This document shows, in pieces, positions 48,561 to 58,400 of a DNA stretch of 64,000 nt. Source of the DNA: Neodiprion pinetum (lineage: Eukaryota; Arthropoda; Insecta; Hymenoptera; Diprionidae); the NCBI RefSeq assembly GCF_021155775.2, contig NC_060232.1, positions 41,333,089 to 41,397,088 on the forward strand, in the 5' to 3' direction. The notes under the pieces are model-generated. The model did no database searches and was not told the DNA's origin. It was given only the letters and a program-made list of their open reading frames with translations. The position numbers and the translations under genes were made by a program. Numbering within the stretch: the first letter of the stretch is position 1; each line of letters opens with the position of its first letter.

Positions 48561-48790
48561 TTTTGCGCGTCAGAAACAGATACCTATAAAGATATTTGTC
48601 AAAGACTGTCATAAACAGCCGATGACAGCTGTCAAAAGGTTTGCTAGATGCTTTTTGTTTTGTTTTCGGGATCTCACGCCACCACCAACTTCATGCGTAT
48701 ACTATTGTTATTATAATCTTTTTTCTACCTGTTCATTTATTTAAAAATTTTTTATTAGATAGAGATATTAGAAATAACAATGAAATTTTG

Positions 48791-48863
48791 TGTTGGTTGG
48801 GTCAGGTTAGGTTAGGTAGGGTTAGGTTGGGGTTAGGTTAGGTTAGGTTAGGTTAGGTTGGGT
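48791..48863 (+). repeat. TTAGG telomere-type array, short and partly degenerate
   Basis: About 12 units dominated by GGTTA, with TAGGG and TTGGGG variants, ending GGTTGGGT exactly where the retrotransposon begins. TTAGG is the ancestral insect telomere repeat. The G-rich strand runs toward the right edge. Confidence 0.9.
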
Positions 48864-48999
48864 CCCCTACGTCGGTTGTCACCTTGTCGTGGTGTAGGGG
48901 CTTGGCGGTCGCAATGAATCCAGTGGACCCAATGACTAGGGTTCCAAAGACCCTAGGCAGAGGCGAGACTGGATGAGCGTCTAACACTAAGCACAACCG
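48864..48999 (+). ncRNA. Candidate HDV-like self-cleaving ribozyme at the element's 5' end
   Basis: The sequence can be drawn in the nested double pseudoknot of HDV ribozymes. P1: CCCCTAC (48,864-48,870) with GTAGGGG (48,894-48,900). P2: CGGTTGT (48,873-48,879) with ACAACCG (48,993-48,999). P3: ACC (48,881-48,883) with GGT (48,891-48,893), closing a TTGTCGT loop. P4: TTGG/CTAA, CGC/GCG, ATCCAGT/ACTGGAT (48,918-48,924 and 48,968-48,974), capped by CTAGGGT/ACCCTAG. J4/2 is CACTAAGC with the expected catalytic C at about 48,987. The layout, including CACC-loop-TGGTG and CTAAGC, closely parallels the Pr77/L1Tc ribozyme. Predicted cleavage is before 48,864, exactly at the junction with the telomeric repeat. 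This is read by eye, not computed. Confidence 0.7.
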
Positions 49000-49554
49000 G
49001 CCCAGCCTCGAGGTTGGGTGAGGGAATGGTGAGGGATGAATGGGAAGTGAATGAATGGGATGTGGTCGGGACCCCTGAGGATATTCCTCCGAGACTAGTC
49101 AAGGCCGGACTAGTAATCCGCCGACCAGGGCTGCAAGATATGTCTGTACCTTTCCTGCGGTTTCCTAGGAATCCGCAGGTTTGAAGTGGGAAAACCGCTA
49201 CTTGCAGCTGTCTGGAGCCAATCGGATGGTTGAACCTTGGGCCTCGGGCGCATGTATGGAGGATTACCTGGTCAGTATTTCCTCATACCCGAAGCTGGTA
49301 GGGTATTTCCGGCAAGGTCTTACCCGAATGGGGGCCTACCCTGGCTCGGATTGACAGGGGAATCCCCCGGACGGAAGACCCTAAAGAGGTAAGGGGGGCG
49401 GGGGGGATCGCATGGATAGGGCTGACCACCCGACAAGCTGAAAGCAGCTTCCGTGCGAGTACGGGGTTAGGGTTCTTTCCGGCGGGGATAGATGCTGCAC
49501 CGCGGTGCAGCTGCCATGATGGCCGAACCGTCGTAAGACTAAATCAAAATAAAT
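49000..49554 (+). other. Remainder of the retrotransposon 5' UTR
   Basis: GC-rich and without long ORFs. It ends in ACTAAATCAAAATAAAT immediately before the ORF1 ATG at 49,555. In other elements with 5' HDV-like ribozymes the same region also supports cap-independent translation; here that is only a possibility. Confidence 0.6.
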
Positions 49555-51200
49555 ATGGATAACTTAAAAACAAACAAACAGGGAAAACAAAACGAAACGG
49601 AGTGCGAGGTATTCGAGGTGGACCCCTTCGTGAGAAGGACCAGCATCCACTGGACACCACCGCCCAAGCGGGTCACCAGCATGGTGGTCGAGATGAGGAA
49701 GCCGGCGCCTGTTCAGACGCCACTTGTCCTCATCGACGTGGAGGCGAGGAAGGGGGACATGCAGGTGGACGAGACCGCGTCCAATGGCGCAATCCCGAGA
49801 GCCGTGAAGGGGGCGGCAAGGACGATGAGCTGCCCCGACGCGATGCGAAACCTGCAGGAGGCTAGCGGAAGGGAGCAATTGAAGACCCTGGTTGCCCTCA
49901 TTGAGGGCATGAAGGCCTTCACTTCGGCACATAAAAACACTCATGTCGCCCTCAAAGAGGATGTGGCGAAGGCGGCCATCGTCGTAAGGCAGGTGGAGCG
50001 AGCCTGGGCCAAAATGGAGGGGGAGTTGGCCGGGGACAAGGGATCACGGACGTCCGTGAACAAGGCTACCCAGACCGTGCGGGGCCAACCGCAACACGAG
50101 AAGACCGAGACAACAATGCCGGAGCCGGCGGGAGCGGAGGGGAAGACCTCCAAAAGAAAGGAGATCTCTCCCTCTGCGGGAACAGCGGAGAAACGGCTGT
50201 GCCCAGAGGAAAAGGGGCAGCAAGAGGGCTGGAACCTGGTGGTGAGGCGGGGCCGCCCCAAAGTGGCTGCCGCCACAGCACCACCAGCAGCGCCAGCGAA
50301 GCTGGCAGCCGAGGCCCCCGCGAAAGAGGGGAAGCGGAGGCCCAGGAAGCCGGTCCGACCAGACGCGGTCCTCATCAAGACGGCGGGCGGGGCCACTACG
50401 CGGAGGCCCTGAGGAGGGTCAAGAGCCAGGTGGACCCGGAAAAGATGGGGGTCCACATATCAGCCGTCAGGAGGACCAGGGAGGGCGACATGCTATTGGA
50501 GCTGAAGGGTCCCAATGGCGCGCAAGCCCTCAAGGCGGCGGTGATAGGGGTACTAGGGGACCAGACCAAGGTGTCTACCCTGGAACCATCCATGAGCATT
50601 GAAATCAGGGATCTGGACGAGGTCACGTCTGCGGAAGAGGTGAGACTGGCCCTCAGCACCGTCCTGAAGACGCCGCTGGAGGGCGTAATTAGGATGAGGG
50701 CCGGCTTCCGGGGCACGCAGGTAGCCCTCACAAAGGTCCCGGAGAGGACCGCCCGAAAGCTCCTGGCCCTGGGCAGGGTAAAGATAGGATGGACCGCCTG
50801 CCGGATCCGCGAGAGGATCTCGGTGGATAGGTGCCACAGGTGCCAAGGGTACGGGCACCACGCGGCACAGTGCCTGGGAAAGGACAATTCCCAGGCTTGC
50901 AGAAAGTGCGGGGAGGCTGGCCACAAGGAGAAGGAGTGTCCGAAGACGGCCCCTAGGTGCATTTTATGCGCCAGTAATGGGGCAAGGGCAGACCACTTCT
51001 CCGGTAGTGGAAGATGCTCGGTCTTTAGGGACGAGCTGAACAAGGCCAAACTTCGGCATGGCAGGCGAAGCATCGCGGGGGTCGCCAGCACCGTAGCAGC
51101 GAAGAGGGATAGTGTGGAGGCTGTGATGCTCTCCCCCACCACACTGGGAGTTTCGTTCGGGTGGAGGCTCGATTTTAGCGCTCCAACATGCCAGGAGTGA
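49555..51200 (+). CDS. Retrotransposon ORF1 (gag-like, zinc knuckles), one apparent frameshift
   Basis: ORF1 proteins of R1-clade elements bind RNA and target the particle to telomeres or rDNA. The first part (49,555-50,412) begins MDNLKTNKQGKQNETECEV and ends with RPDAVLIKTAGG. The frame then has to shift near 50,397 to continue as YAEALRRVKSQVDPEKMG, the usual next block of R1 ORF1. A single missing base in the GGCGGGGCCACTACG region explains it. The second part carries CHRCQGYGHHAAQC (from 50,832) and CRKCGEAGHKEKEC (from 50,898), both C-x2-C-x4-H-x4-C, and a degenerate third finger CILC...H...C from 50,958. It stops at 51,198-51,200, overlapping ORF2. Confidence 0.88.
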
Positions 51201-54200
51201 AGGGGAACACCAGCACGGGACCCGGGGACAAGCCTGGGGTAGTGATACTCCAGGTAAACCTGAACCGGAGCCATGCGGCCCAGGACCTGCTGACCCAGAC
51301 CGCCGCTGCGCACGGTGCCGGGATACTGATAGTCTCGGAGCCCAGCGGCGCGGGAAAGCAGGGGAACTGGATGGTGGACCGGAGGGGGGACGCGGCGATA
51401 CTAGCGACGAACAACCTCCATGGCACCCTCACGCTGGAGGGAAGAGGGGAGGGGTTCGTCTGGGCGAGAACGAGCGGCTTAACCATCTACAGCTGCTATT
51501 TCTCGCCCAACGTCGCGCCCGCAGACTTTGAGGCCCAGCTGCATAGCCTGGAGGCCAGCATCCGGACAGCGAGAGGCAAGATCATCGTGGCTGGGGACTT
51601 CAACGCGAAGTCCCCGAGCTGGGGCTCCTCGAAGCTGGACGCGAGGGGCCAAGCCGTCACCGAATTCCTGGCAAGGCTGGACCTCCTCCCGATCAACGTT
51701 GGCACTGAGCCAACCTGGTACCGGGAGAGCACGGGGTCAAGGTCAGTAATCGACATCACGACGGGGAGCCCGGAGGTAGTAGCCGAAGTTAAGGGGTGGC
51801 GGGTCCTGGAGGACGAAACCCTCAGTGACCACCGCTACCTCTGTATGGACTGGGTACCAGGGAGGAGAGTCGAACGAAAGGGGAAGTGGCCTGACGGGGG
51901 GTGGATGGTCAGGAAACTAAACAAAGAGGCCATGGCAAGCTCCTTCCGCAAAAGCGGCACGAGGGGGACTCCAGAGGACACCGACGCAGCCGGGTTGATG
52001 AGAAGGATCACCACAGCATGCGACGCGGCGATGCCCAAGACGAAACCACCCAGAGGCAGAACAGCGTTGCACTGGTGGTCCGAGGAGATTGCGCAATTGC
52101 ACAGGGACTGCCTCCGGAGCAGGAGGAAGGTACAGCGGGAGAGAGCAAGGGGTCAGGGAACGGACTCAAGCCTTGGGATCTACCAAGCAGCCAAAAAAAG
52201 GCTGCGGGCGGAGATCAAGGCAAGCAAGGAAAGGTGCTGGGAAGAATTGCTCCGCACGATAGAGGAGGACCCGTGGGGGCTTCCCTACAAATTGATCACG
52301 AAGAAGCTCGGAGGTACGAAGCAACCGGACGACCCCGAGGTGATCGAAAGAGTCCTGAACGAGCTTTTCCCCGTGCATAGGACCATCCTAGCACCAAGAG
52401 AAGCAGGAGAGACCGAGCCGCCTGCCCCCTTCACGGAGGCGGAGCTCAAGGAAGCAGCTAAGAAACTAGCTGGTGGAAAGGCCCCAGGACCAGATGGAGT
52501 TCCAAACGAGGCTCTGGCAGTGGCGGTGGAAAGCGACCCGGAGGCGTTCCTGAAAGCCTTCAACGAATGCCTCCGGACGGGCCGCTTCCACGACGACTGG
52601 AAACGCCAGAGACTCGTCCTGCTGCCGAAGGGAGCCCCGGAGGAGGGAGGAACCCAGAAGTACAGGCCCATTAGCCTTATAGACACCACGGGGAAACTAT
52701 TGGAGAGAATGGTGCACGCGAGACTGGCGGAAGCCGTAGAAGAAGCGGGCGGACTAGCCTGCCGACAGTACGGGTTCAGAAGGGGCAGGTCTACGATACA
52801 GGCCATACAAGACGTGGTGAGCATCGCCAGAGAGGCGAATGCGAGGAGAGGGCGACACGCTACCCCCTGCTTGCTGGCGCTTTTGGACGTCAAAAACGCC
52901 TTCAATGCGGTGGGGCATAGCGCAATACTCGAGGCAATGGAGAGGAAAACCAGCATGCCGAAGTACCTCCTGGGCATGGTCGCGAGCTACCTGGAAAACA
53001 GGCGGCTCATGTACCGCACCAGTGAGGGGGTGAAAACACGCCTGGTAACGGCGGGGGTCCCACAGGGATCGGTCCTTGGACCGCTCCTGTGGAACCTAGC
53101 CTACGATGACCTGCTCCGAATGGAGATGCCAGAGGGGGTGAGCACCATCGGGTTTGCGGACGACATCGCGCTCCTGGTGACGGCGAGGACGGCGGAGCTG
53201 CTTGAGGTAACGGCAGGCGAGGCCATCAACCGAGTGTGGGACTGGCTGCACGAGAAAGGGCTGGAGCTGGCCGAAAAAAAGACAGAAGTGGTGGTCCTGA
53301 CTAGGAGGCATAAGCTCAGAGTCAACCCCATAATGGTCAAGGGGCACCAGGTGAGGCCCGCGAAGAGCGTTAAGTATTTGGGCGTGACAGGCGACGCGAA
53401 GTTGAACTTCGCGGAGCACGTGGCGGCAGCCGCGGACAAGGCCATGAGGACGGCGACAGCTCTTGGCAGACTCATGCCAAACACCGGCGGCCCGGGCTAC
53501 GCCAGGCGGAGGCTCTTGGCGGGAGTCGCGTACTCAGTAATGCTGTACGGGGCTCCTGTCTGGGCCGAAGCCTTGAAAGTGGCCAGAAATAGGAACAGAG
53601 TTGACGCGGTGGGAAGAGTCTGCGCACTGAGAGTGACCTCAGCGTACCGCACCGCATCTACAGCAGCGGTCATGGTGTTGGCGGGGTTGATCCCACTACA
53701 CCTTATGGCGGAAGAGCGTAGGCGAATCGCCACCGCAGAGACGGGGAGAGGCCTCCACAGCAAGGCAGCAAAGGCCAGGTTGCGACGAGAAGAGAGAGAG
53801 ATGACCATCCGGAGATGGGACGAGGAGTGGACTAGCGGAGAGAAAGGGACTTGGACCAGGGAGGCCATACCATCCGTCGTGCCCTGGGTGGAGCGGAGGT
53901 TCGGCCAACTGAGCTTCCACCTCACCCAGGGGCTCACCGGGCACGGCTGTTTCGGTGAGTACCTTTACCGTATAGGTAGGGAGGCGACGGCAAGGTGCCA
54001 TCACTGTGATAGCCCCAAAGATGACGTGGACCACACCTGGTTCCGCTGCCCGGCATGGAGGGGTCGAAGGGACAGAATGAGCAGTGTTACCGGGGAGGTC
54101 GATGGCATCGCCGACCTCGTCAAGGTGATGCTGGAGGCCCCAAGAAAGTGGGAAGCAGCGGAGCAATACATCAGCGGAGTTCTGCGCAACAAAGAAAAAG

Positions 54201-54946
54201 AGGAGAGGGAGAGACAGGGGCAGCAGCCACGAGAACTGCCCGACCGAACAACCCAAAGGCCTGCAATCAGGCCGGTAGGCAGGCTGAGGGGGGGAGCGAC
54301 CGAGTGCGCGTGTGACATACCATACGCGCACTCGGTGTGTTTCCGTAGCGGCGGTTTGCTACAGGACCAGAGGGCCCAGGACACCGGGCACCTAGCGGGA
54401 GGCGGCATCAACGCCACCTGGACAAGGGTGGAGGACCTGGCGGCCGAACACGCGGACAAATTGACCCGACGCGGGGAGCCCCGACCTCCAGCGAAGACGC
54501 TAACAAGGGTGGGAGCGATGGTCCGGATGACCTACGGTGATGTAAATTACCTGGGTAACAACCGGGCCATCCTCTACCTCAAAAGGCGATATGGGGGGAC
54601 CCAGCGGCTGGTCAACTCGACCAGCCCGCTGAAAATGCACCCCCCCTGGCGTGACGCGGTGGTGCTGGACGGAACAGTGTTCACCGCCGGCTGCCAGTGT
54701 GGCAGCCTGGCTGAACACAAGAGCATGTTCCCGCACTACCGCACCACCGTGGAGAATGGGGTCACCAAGTCAAACTGGAGGGTGACGGTGGAAGCTGCAA
54801 AAACCGACGTAGCCGTGAAAAGAGGACACCACATCCGCACCGCGCAAAGCATGCTAGTGCGGTGCGGAAACAGTGAGGTGAAAGCTGACGGATGGAGGGG
54901 GTGTACAAGACAAGGTGCGCGAAGACACCCCCCCACGAACAGATGA
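51188..54946 (+). CDS. Retrotransposon ORF2: AP-like endonuclease and reverse transcriptase, 1,252 residues
   Basis: The endonuclease domain shows ILQVNLNRS (residues 20-28), SEPSG with Glu51, AGDFNAKSP with Asp137 and Asn139, and the C-terminal LSDHRY with Asp214-His215, so all catalytic residues are present. The reverse transcriptase has GGKAPGPDGVPNEAL, YRPISLIDTTGK, YGFRRGRSTIQA, LDVKNAFN, GVPQGSVLGP and the catalytic FADD at residues 656-659. A Cys-His motif CHHC-x8-H-x4-C follows at 937-954. Some 300 further residues follow this finger, longer than I expect for R1-type ORF2. No internal stops or frameshifts. The ATG lies 13 nt before the ORF1 stop. Confidence 0.95.
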   Translation: MPGVKGNTSTGPGDKPGVVILQVNLNRSHAAQDLLTQTAAAHGAGILIVSEPSGAGKQGNWMVDRRGDAAILATNNLHGTLTLEGRGEGFVWARTSGLTIYSCYFSPNVAPADFEAQLHSLEASIRTARGKIIVAGDFNAKSPSWGSSKLDARGQAVTEFLARLDLLPINVGTEPTWYRESTGSRSVIDITTGSPEVVAEVKGWRVLEDETLSDHRYLCMDWVPGRRVERKGKWPDGGWMVRKLNKEAMASSFRKSGTRGTPEDTDAAGLMRRITTACDAAMPKTKPPRGRTALHWWSEEIAQLHRDCLRSRRKVQRERARGQGTDSSLGIYQAAKKRLRAEIKASKERCWEELLRTIEEDPWGLPYKLITKKLGGTKQPDDPEVIERVLNELFPVHRTILAPREAGETEPPAPFTEAELKEAAKKLAGGKAPGPDGVPNEALAVAVESDPEAFLKAFNECLRTGRFHDDWKRQRLVLLPKGAPEEGGTQKYRPISLIDTTGKLLERMVHARLAEAVEEAGGLACRQYGFRRGRSTIQAIQDVVSIAREANARRGRHATPCLLALLDVKNAFNAVGHSAILEAMERKTSMPKYLLGMVASYLENRRLMYRTSEGVKTRLVTAGVPQGSVLGPLLWNLAYDDLLRMEMPEGVSTIGFADDIALLVTARTAELLEVTAGEAINRVWDWLHEKGLELAEKKTEVVVLTRRHKLRVNPIMVKGHQVRPAKSVKYLGVTGDAKLNFAEHVAAAADKAMRTATALGRLMPNTGGPGYARRRLLAGVAYSVMLYGAPVWAEALKVARNRNRVDAVGRVCALRVTSAYRTASTAAVMVLAGLIPLHLMAEERRRIATAETGRGLHSKAAKARLRREEREMTIRRWDEEWTSGEKGTWTREAIPSVVPWVERRFGQLSFHLTQGLTGHGCFGEYLYRIGREATARCHHCDSPKDDVDHTWFRCPAWRGRRDRMSSVTGEVDGIADLVKVMLEAPRKWEAAEQYISGVLRNKEKEERERQGQQPRELPDRTTQRPAIRPVGRLRGGATECACDIPYAHSVCFRSGGLLQDQRAQDTGHLAGGGINATWTRVEDLAAEHADKLTRRGEPRPPAKTLTRVGAMVRMTYGDVNYLGNNRAILYLKRRYGGTQRLVNSTSPLKMHPPWRDAVVLDGTVFTAGCQCGSLAEHKSMFPHYRTTVENGVTKSNWRVTVEAAKTDVAVKRGHHIRTAQSMLVRCGNSEVKADGWRGCTRQGARRHPPTNR

Positions 54947-55338
54947 AATAGTGTAAGTGAATTAGATTGATAGGAATTAGCGACCTGACTGTTTAACAGC
55001 TGGTAAGACAGCAGTGATCATAACTAGCATAAGGACACCAGATGGTGCGTTAGTGTGTAGTTTTCTAGAATAAGTGAAAGGTTTGCCAACAAAAATTATC
55101 AGGCAGTGACACGTGGAGCGACAAGCAGACCAAGAAGGCGATGCCGAGTCGCGAAAGAAAGGGAGGGGCCAGGAGAACAGGCCGGCCACAGGGACGAGGT
55201 GAAGTAATGCGAAAGCGGTTCCGCCTCGTCCTGGGTGATGAGCGGCGGAGGGGTTTTAGCCGGTAAAAATCCGGCACTATCCGATGACATCCAAGAACAA
55301 CCGGATGTCTTTTGAAGATTTCCCCTTCGCCGCTGCAC
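54947..55338 (+). other. Retrotransposon 3' UTR with two hairpins
   Basis: Near the end, GCCGG (55,259-55,263) pairs with CCGGC (55,271-55,275) across a TAAAAAT loop, and GACATCC (55,286-55,292) pairs with GGATGTC (55,303-55,309). In SART/R1-type elements the reverse transcriptase recognises structured 3' UTR RNA, so these are likely part of that signal. Confidence 0.65.

Positions 55339-55367
<29 letters not shown>
55339..55367 (+). repeat. Poly(A) tail of the retrotransposon, 29 A
   Basis: An uninterrupted A run separates the 3' UTR from GGTTAGG flank, marking the site of target-primed reverse transcription. Confidence 0.95.
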
Positions 55368-55369
<2 letters not shown>

Positions 55370-55430
55370 TTAGGCTGGGCTGGGCTGGGCTGGGCTGGGC
55401 TGGGGGATTGGGGATTGGGGATTGGGGATT
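55368..55430 (+). repeat. Transition zone: TTAGG to CTGGG to GGGGATT
   Basis: One GGTTAGG, then six or so GGCTG/CTGGG units, then exactly four GGGGATT units (55,403-55,430), leading without a break into the GGGGATCTC satellite. Confidence 0.95.
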
Positions 55431-58400
55431 GGGGATCTCGGGGATCTCGGGGATCTCGGGGATCTCGGGGATCTCGGGGATCTCGGGGATCTCGGGGATC
55501 TCGGGGATCTCGGGGATCTCAGGGATCTCGGGGATCTCTCGGGGATCTCGGGGATCTCGGGGATCTCGGGGATCTCGGGGATCTCGGGGATCTCGGGGAT
55601 CTCGGGGATCTCGGGGATCTCTCGGGGATCTCGGGGATCTCGGGGATCTCGGGGATCTCGGGGATCTCGGGGATCTCGGGGATCTCGGGGATCTCTCGGG
55701 GATCTCGGGGATCTCGGGGATCTCGGGGATCTCGGGGATCTCGGGGATCTCTCGGGGATCTCGGGGATCTCGGGGATCTCGGGGATCTCGGGGATCTCGG
55801 GGATCTCGTGGATCTCGGGGATCTCGGGGATCTCTCGGGGATCTCGGGTATCTCGGGGATCTCGGGGATCTCGGGGATCTCGGGGATCTCGGGGATCTCG
55901 GGGATCTCTCGGGGATCTCAGGGATCTCGGGGATCTCGGGGATCTCGGGGATCTAGGGGATCTCGGGGATCTCGGGGATCTCTCGGGGATCTCGGGGATC
56001 TCAAGGATCTCGGGGATCTCTCGGGGATCTCGGGGATCTCGGGGATCTCGGATATCTCTCGGGGATCTCGGGGATCTCGGGGATCTCGGGGATCTCTCGG
56101 GGATCTCGGGGATCTCGGGGATCTCGGGGATCTCGGGGATCTCGGGGATCTCTCGGGGATCTCGGGCATCTCGGGGATCTCGGGGATCTCGGGGATCTCG
56201 GGGATCTCGGGGATCTCGGGGATCTCGGGGATCTCGGGGATCTCGGGGATCTCTCGGGGATCTCGGGGATCTCGGGGATCTCGGGGATCTCGGGGATCTC
56301 GGGGATCTCGGGGATCTCGGGGATCTCGGGGATCTCGGGGATCTCTCGGGGATCTCGGGGATCTCGGGGATCTCGGGGATCTCGGGGATCTCGGGGATCT
56401 CGGGGATCTCGGGGCTCTCGGGGATCTCTCGGGGATCTCGGGTATCTCGGGGATCTCGGGGATCTCGGGGATCTCGGGGATCTCGGGGATCTCGGGGATC
56501 TCTCGGGGATCTCGGGGATCTCGGGGATCTCGGGGATCTCGGGGATCTCGGGGATCTCGGGGATCTCGGGGATCTCGGGGATCTCGGGGATCTCGGGGAT
56601 CTCTCGGGGATCTCGGGGATCTCAAGGATCTCGGGGATCTCTCGGGGATCTCGGGGATCTCTCGGGGATCTCGGGGATCTCGAGGATCTCGGATATCTCT
56701 CGGGGATCTCGGGGATCTCGGGGATCTCGGGGATCTCTCGGGGATCTCAGGGATCTCGGAGATCTCGGGGATCTCGGGGATCTCGGGGATCTCGGGGATC
56801 TCGGGGATCTCGGGGATCTCTCGGGGATCTCGGGTATCTCGGGGATCTCGGGGATCTCGAGGATCTCTCGGGGATCTCGGGGATCTCGGGGATCTCTCGG
56901 GGATCTCGGGGATCTCGGGGATCTCGGGGATCTCGGGGATCTCGTGGATCTCGGGGATCTCTCGGGGATCTCGGGGATCTCGGGGATCTCGGGGATCTCG
57001 GGGATCTCTCGGCGATCTCGGGGATCTCGGGAATCTCGGGGATCTCGGGGATCTCGGGGATCTCTCGGGGATGTCGGGGATCTCGGGGATCTCGGGGATC
57101 TCGGGAATCTCGGGGATCTCTCGGAGATCTCGGGTATCTCGGGGATCTCGGGGATCTCTCGGAGATCTCGGGGATCTCGGGGATCTCGGGGATCTCGGGG
57201 ATCTCGGGGATCTCGGGGATCTCGGGGATCTCTCGGGGATCTCGGGGATCTCGGGGATCTCGGGGATCTCGGGGATCTCTCGGGGATCTCGGGGATCTCG
57301 GGGATCTCGGGGATCTCGGGGATCTCGGGGATCTCGGGGATCTCGGGGATCTCGGGGATCTCGGGGATCTCGGGGATCTCTCGGGGATCTCGGGGATCTC
57401 GGGGATCTCTCGGGGATCTCAGGGATCTCGGGGATCTCGGGGATCTCGGGGATCTCGGGGATCTCGGGGATCTCAAGGATCTCGGGGATCTCTCGGGGAT
57501 CTCGGGGATCTCTCGGGGATCTCGGGGATCTCGGGGATCTCTCGGGGATCTCGGGGATCTCGGGGATCTCGGGGATCTCGGGGATCTCGGGGATCTCTCG
57601 GGGATCTCGGGGATCTCGGGGATCTCTCGGGGATCTCTCGGGGATCTCGGGGATCTCGGGGATCTCGGGGATCTCGAAGATCTCGGGGATCTCTCGGGGA
57701 TCTCGGGGATCTCGGGGATCTCGGGGATCTCGGGGATCTCGGGGATCTCTCGCGGATCTCGGGGATCTCGGGGATCTCGGGGATCTCGGGGATCTCGGGG
57801 ATCTCTCGGGGATCTCTCGGGGATCTCGGGGATCTCGGGGATCTCGGGGATCTCGGGGATCTCGGGGATCTCTCGGGGATCTCGGGGATCTCGGGGATCT
57901 CGGGGATCTCGGTGATCTCGGGGATCTCGGGGATCTCTCGGGGATCTCGGGGATCTCGGGGATCTCGGGGATCTCTCGGGGATCTCGGGGATCTCGGGGA
58001 TCTCGGGGATTTCGGGGATCTCGGGGATCTCGGGGATCTCTCGGGGATCTCTCAAGGATCTGGGGGATCTCGGGGATCTCGGGGATCTCGGGGATCTCTC
58101 GGGGATCTCGGGGATCTCGGGGATCTCTCGGGGATCTCGGGGATCTCGGGGATCTCGGGGATCTCGGGGATCTCGGGGATCTCTCGGGGATCTCGGGGAT
58201 CTCGGGGATCTCTCGGGGATCTCTCGGGGATCTCGGGGATCTCGGGGATCTCGGGGATCTCGGGGATCTCGGGGATCTCTCGGGGATCTCGGGGATCTCG
58301 GGGATCTCGGGGATCTCGGGGATCTCGGGGATCTCTCGCGGATCTCGGGGATCTCGGGGATCTCGGGGATCTCGGGGATCTCGGGGATCTCTTGGGGATC

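Larger units (their letters stand above)
47049..48600 (-). mobile_element. Decayed Helitron-type element (3' part)
   Basis: On the minus strand the sequence ends with a GGGCGAAGCCC hairpin, CTAG and T at 47,049, the Helitron 3' pattern also seen at 5,744. Upstream of it on the same strand lie coding remnants (KYRE-repeat ORF and OTU-like ORF) of the sort found with arthropod Helitrons. Rep and helicase domains are not present, and the 5' end was not found, so the right limit is nominal. Confidence 0.5.
48864..55367 (+). mobile_element. R1-clade (SART/TRAS-like) non-LTR retrotransposon, nearly full length
   Basis: A 6.5-kb GC-rich unit, unlike the AT-rich surroundings, with a 0.69-kb 5' UTR, gag-like ORF1, ORF2 with endonuclease and reverse transcriptase, 0.4-kb 3' UTR and a 29-nt poly(A). 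TTAGG-type repeats lie on both sides (GGTTGGGT left, GGTTAGG immediately after the tail), which is the target of SART and TRAS elements in insects. The poly(A) end abuts the TTAGG strand, the orientation described for SART. Coding regions are intact apart from one apparent frameshift in ORF1, so the insertion is young. Confidence 0.88.

Noticed and set aside
48791..48863. Functional chromosome end at the TTAGG tract
   Set aside because: The tract is only about 70 bp and is followed by 15 kb of further sequence; it is a target or interstitial block.
49564..54459. Long minus-strand ORFs under the retrotransposon
   Set aside because: GC-rich shadows of ORF1 and ORF2 without domains.
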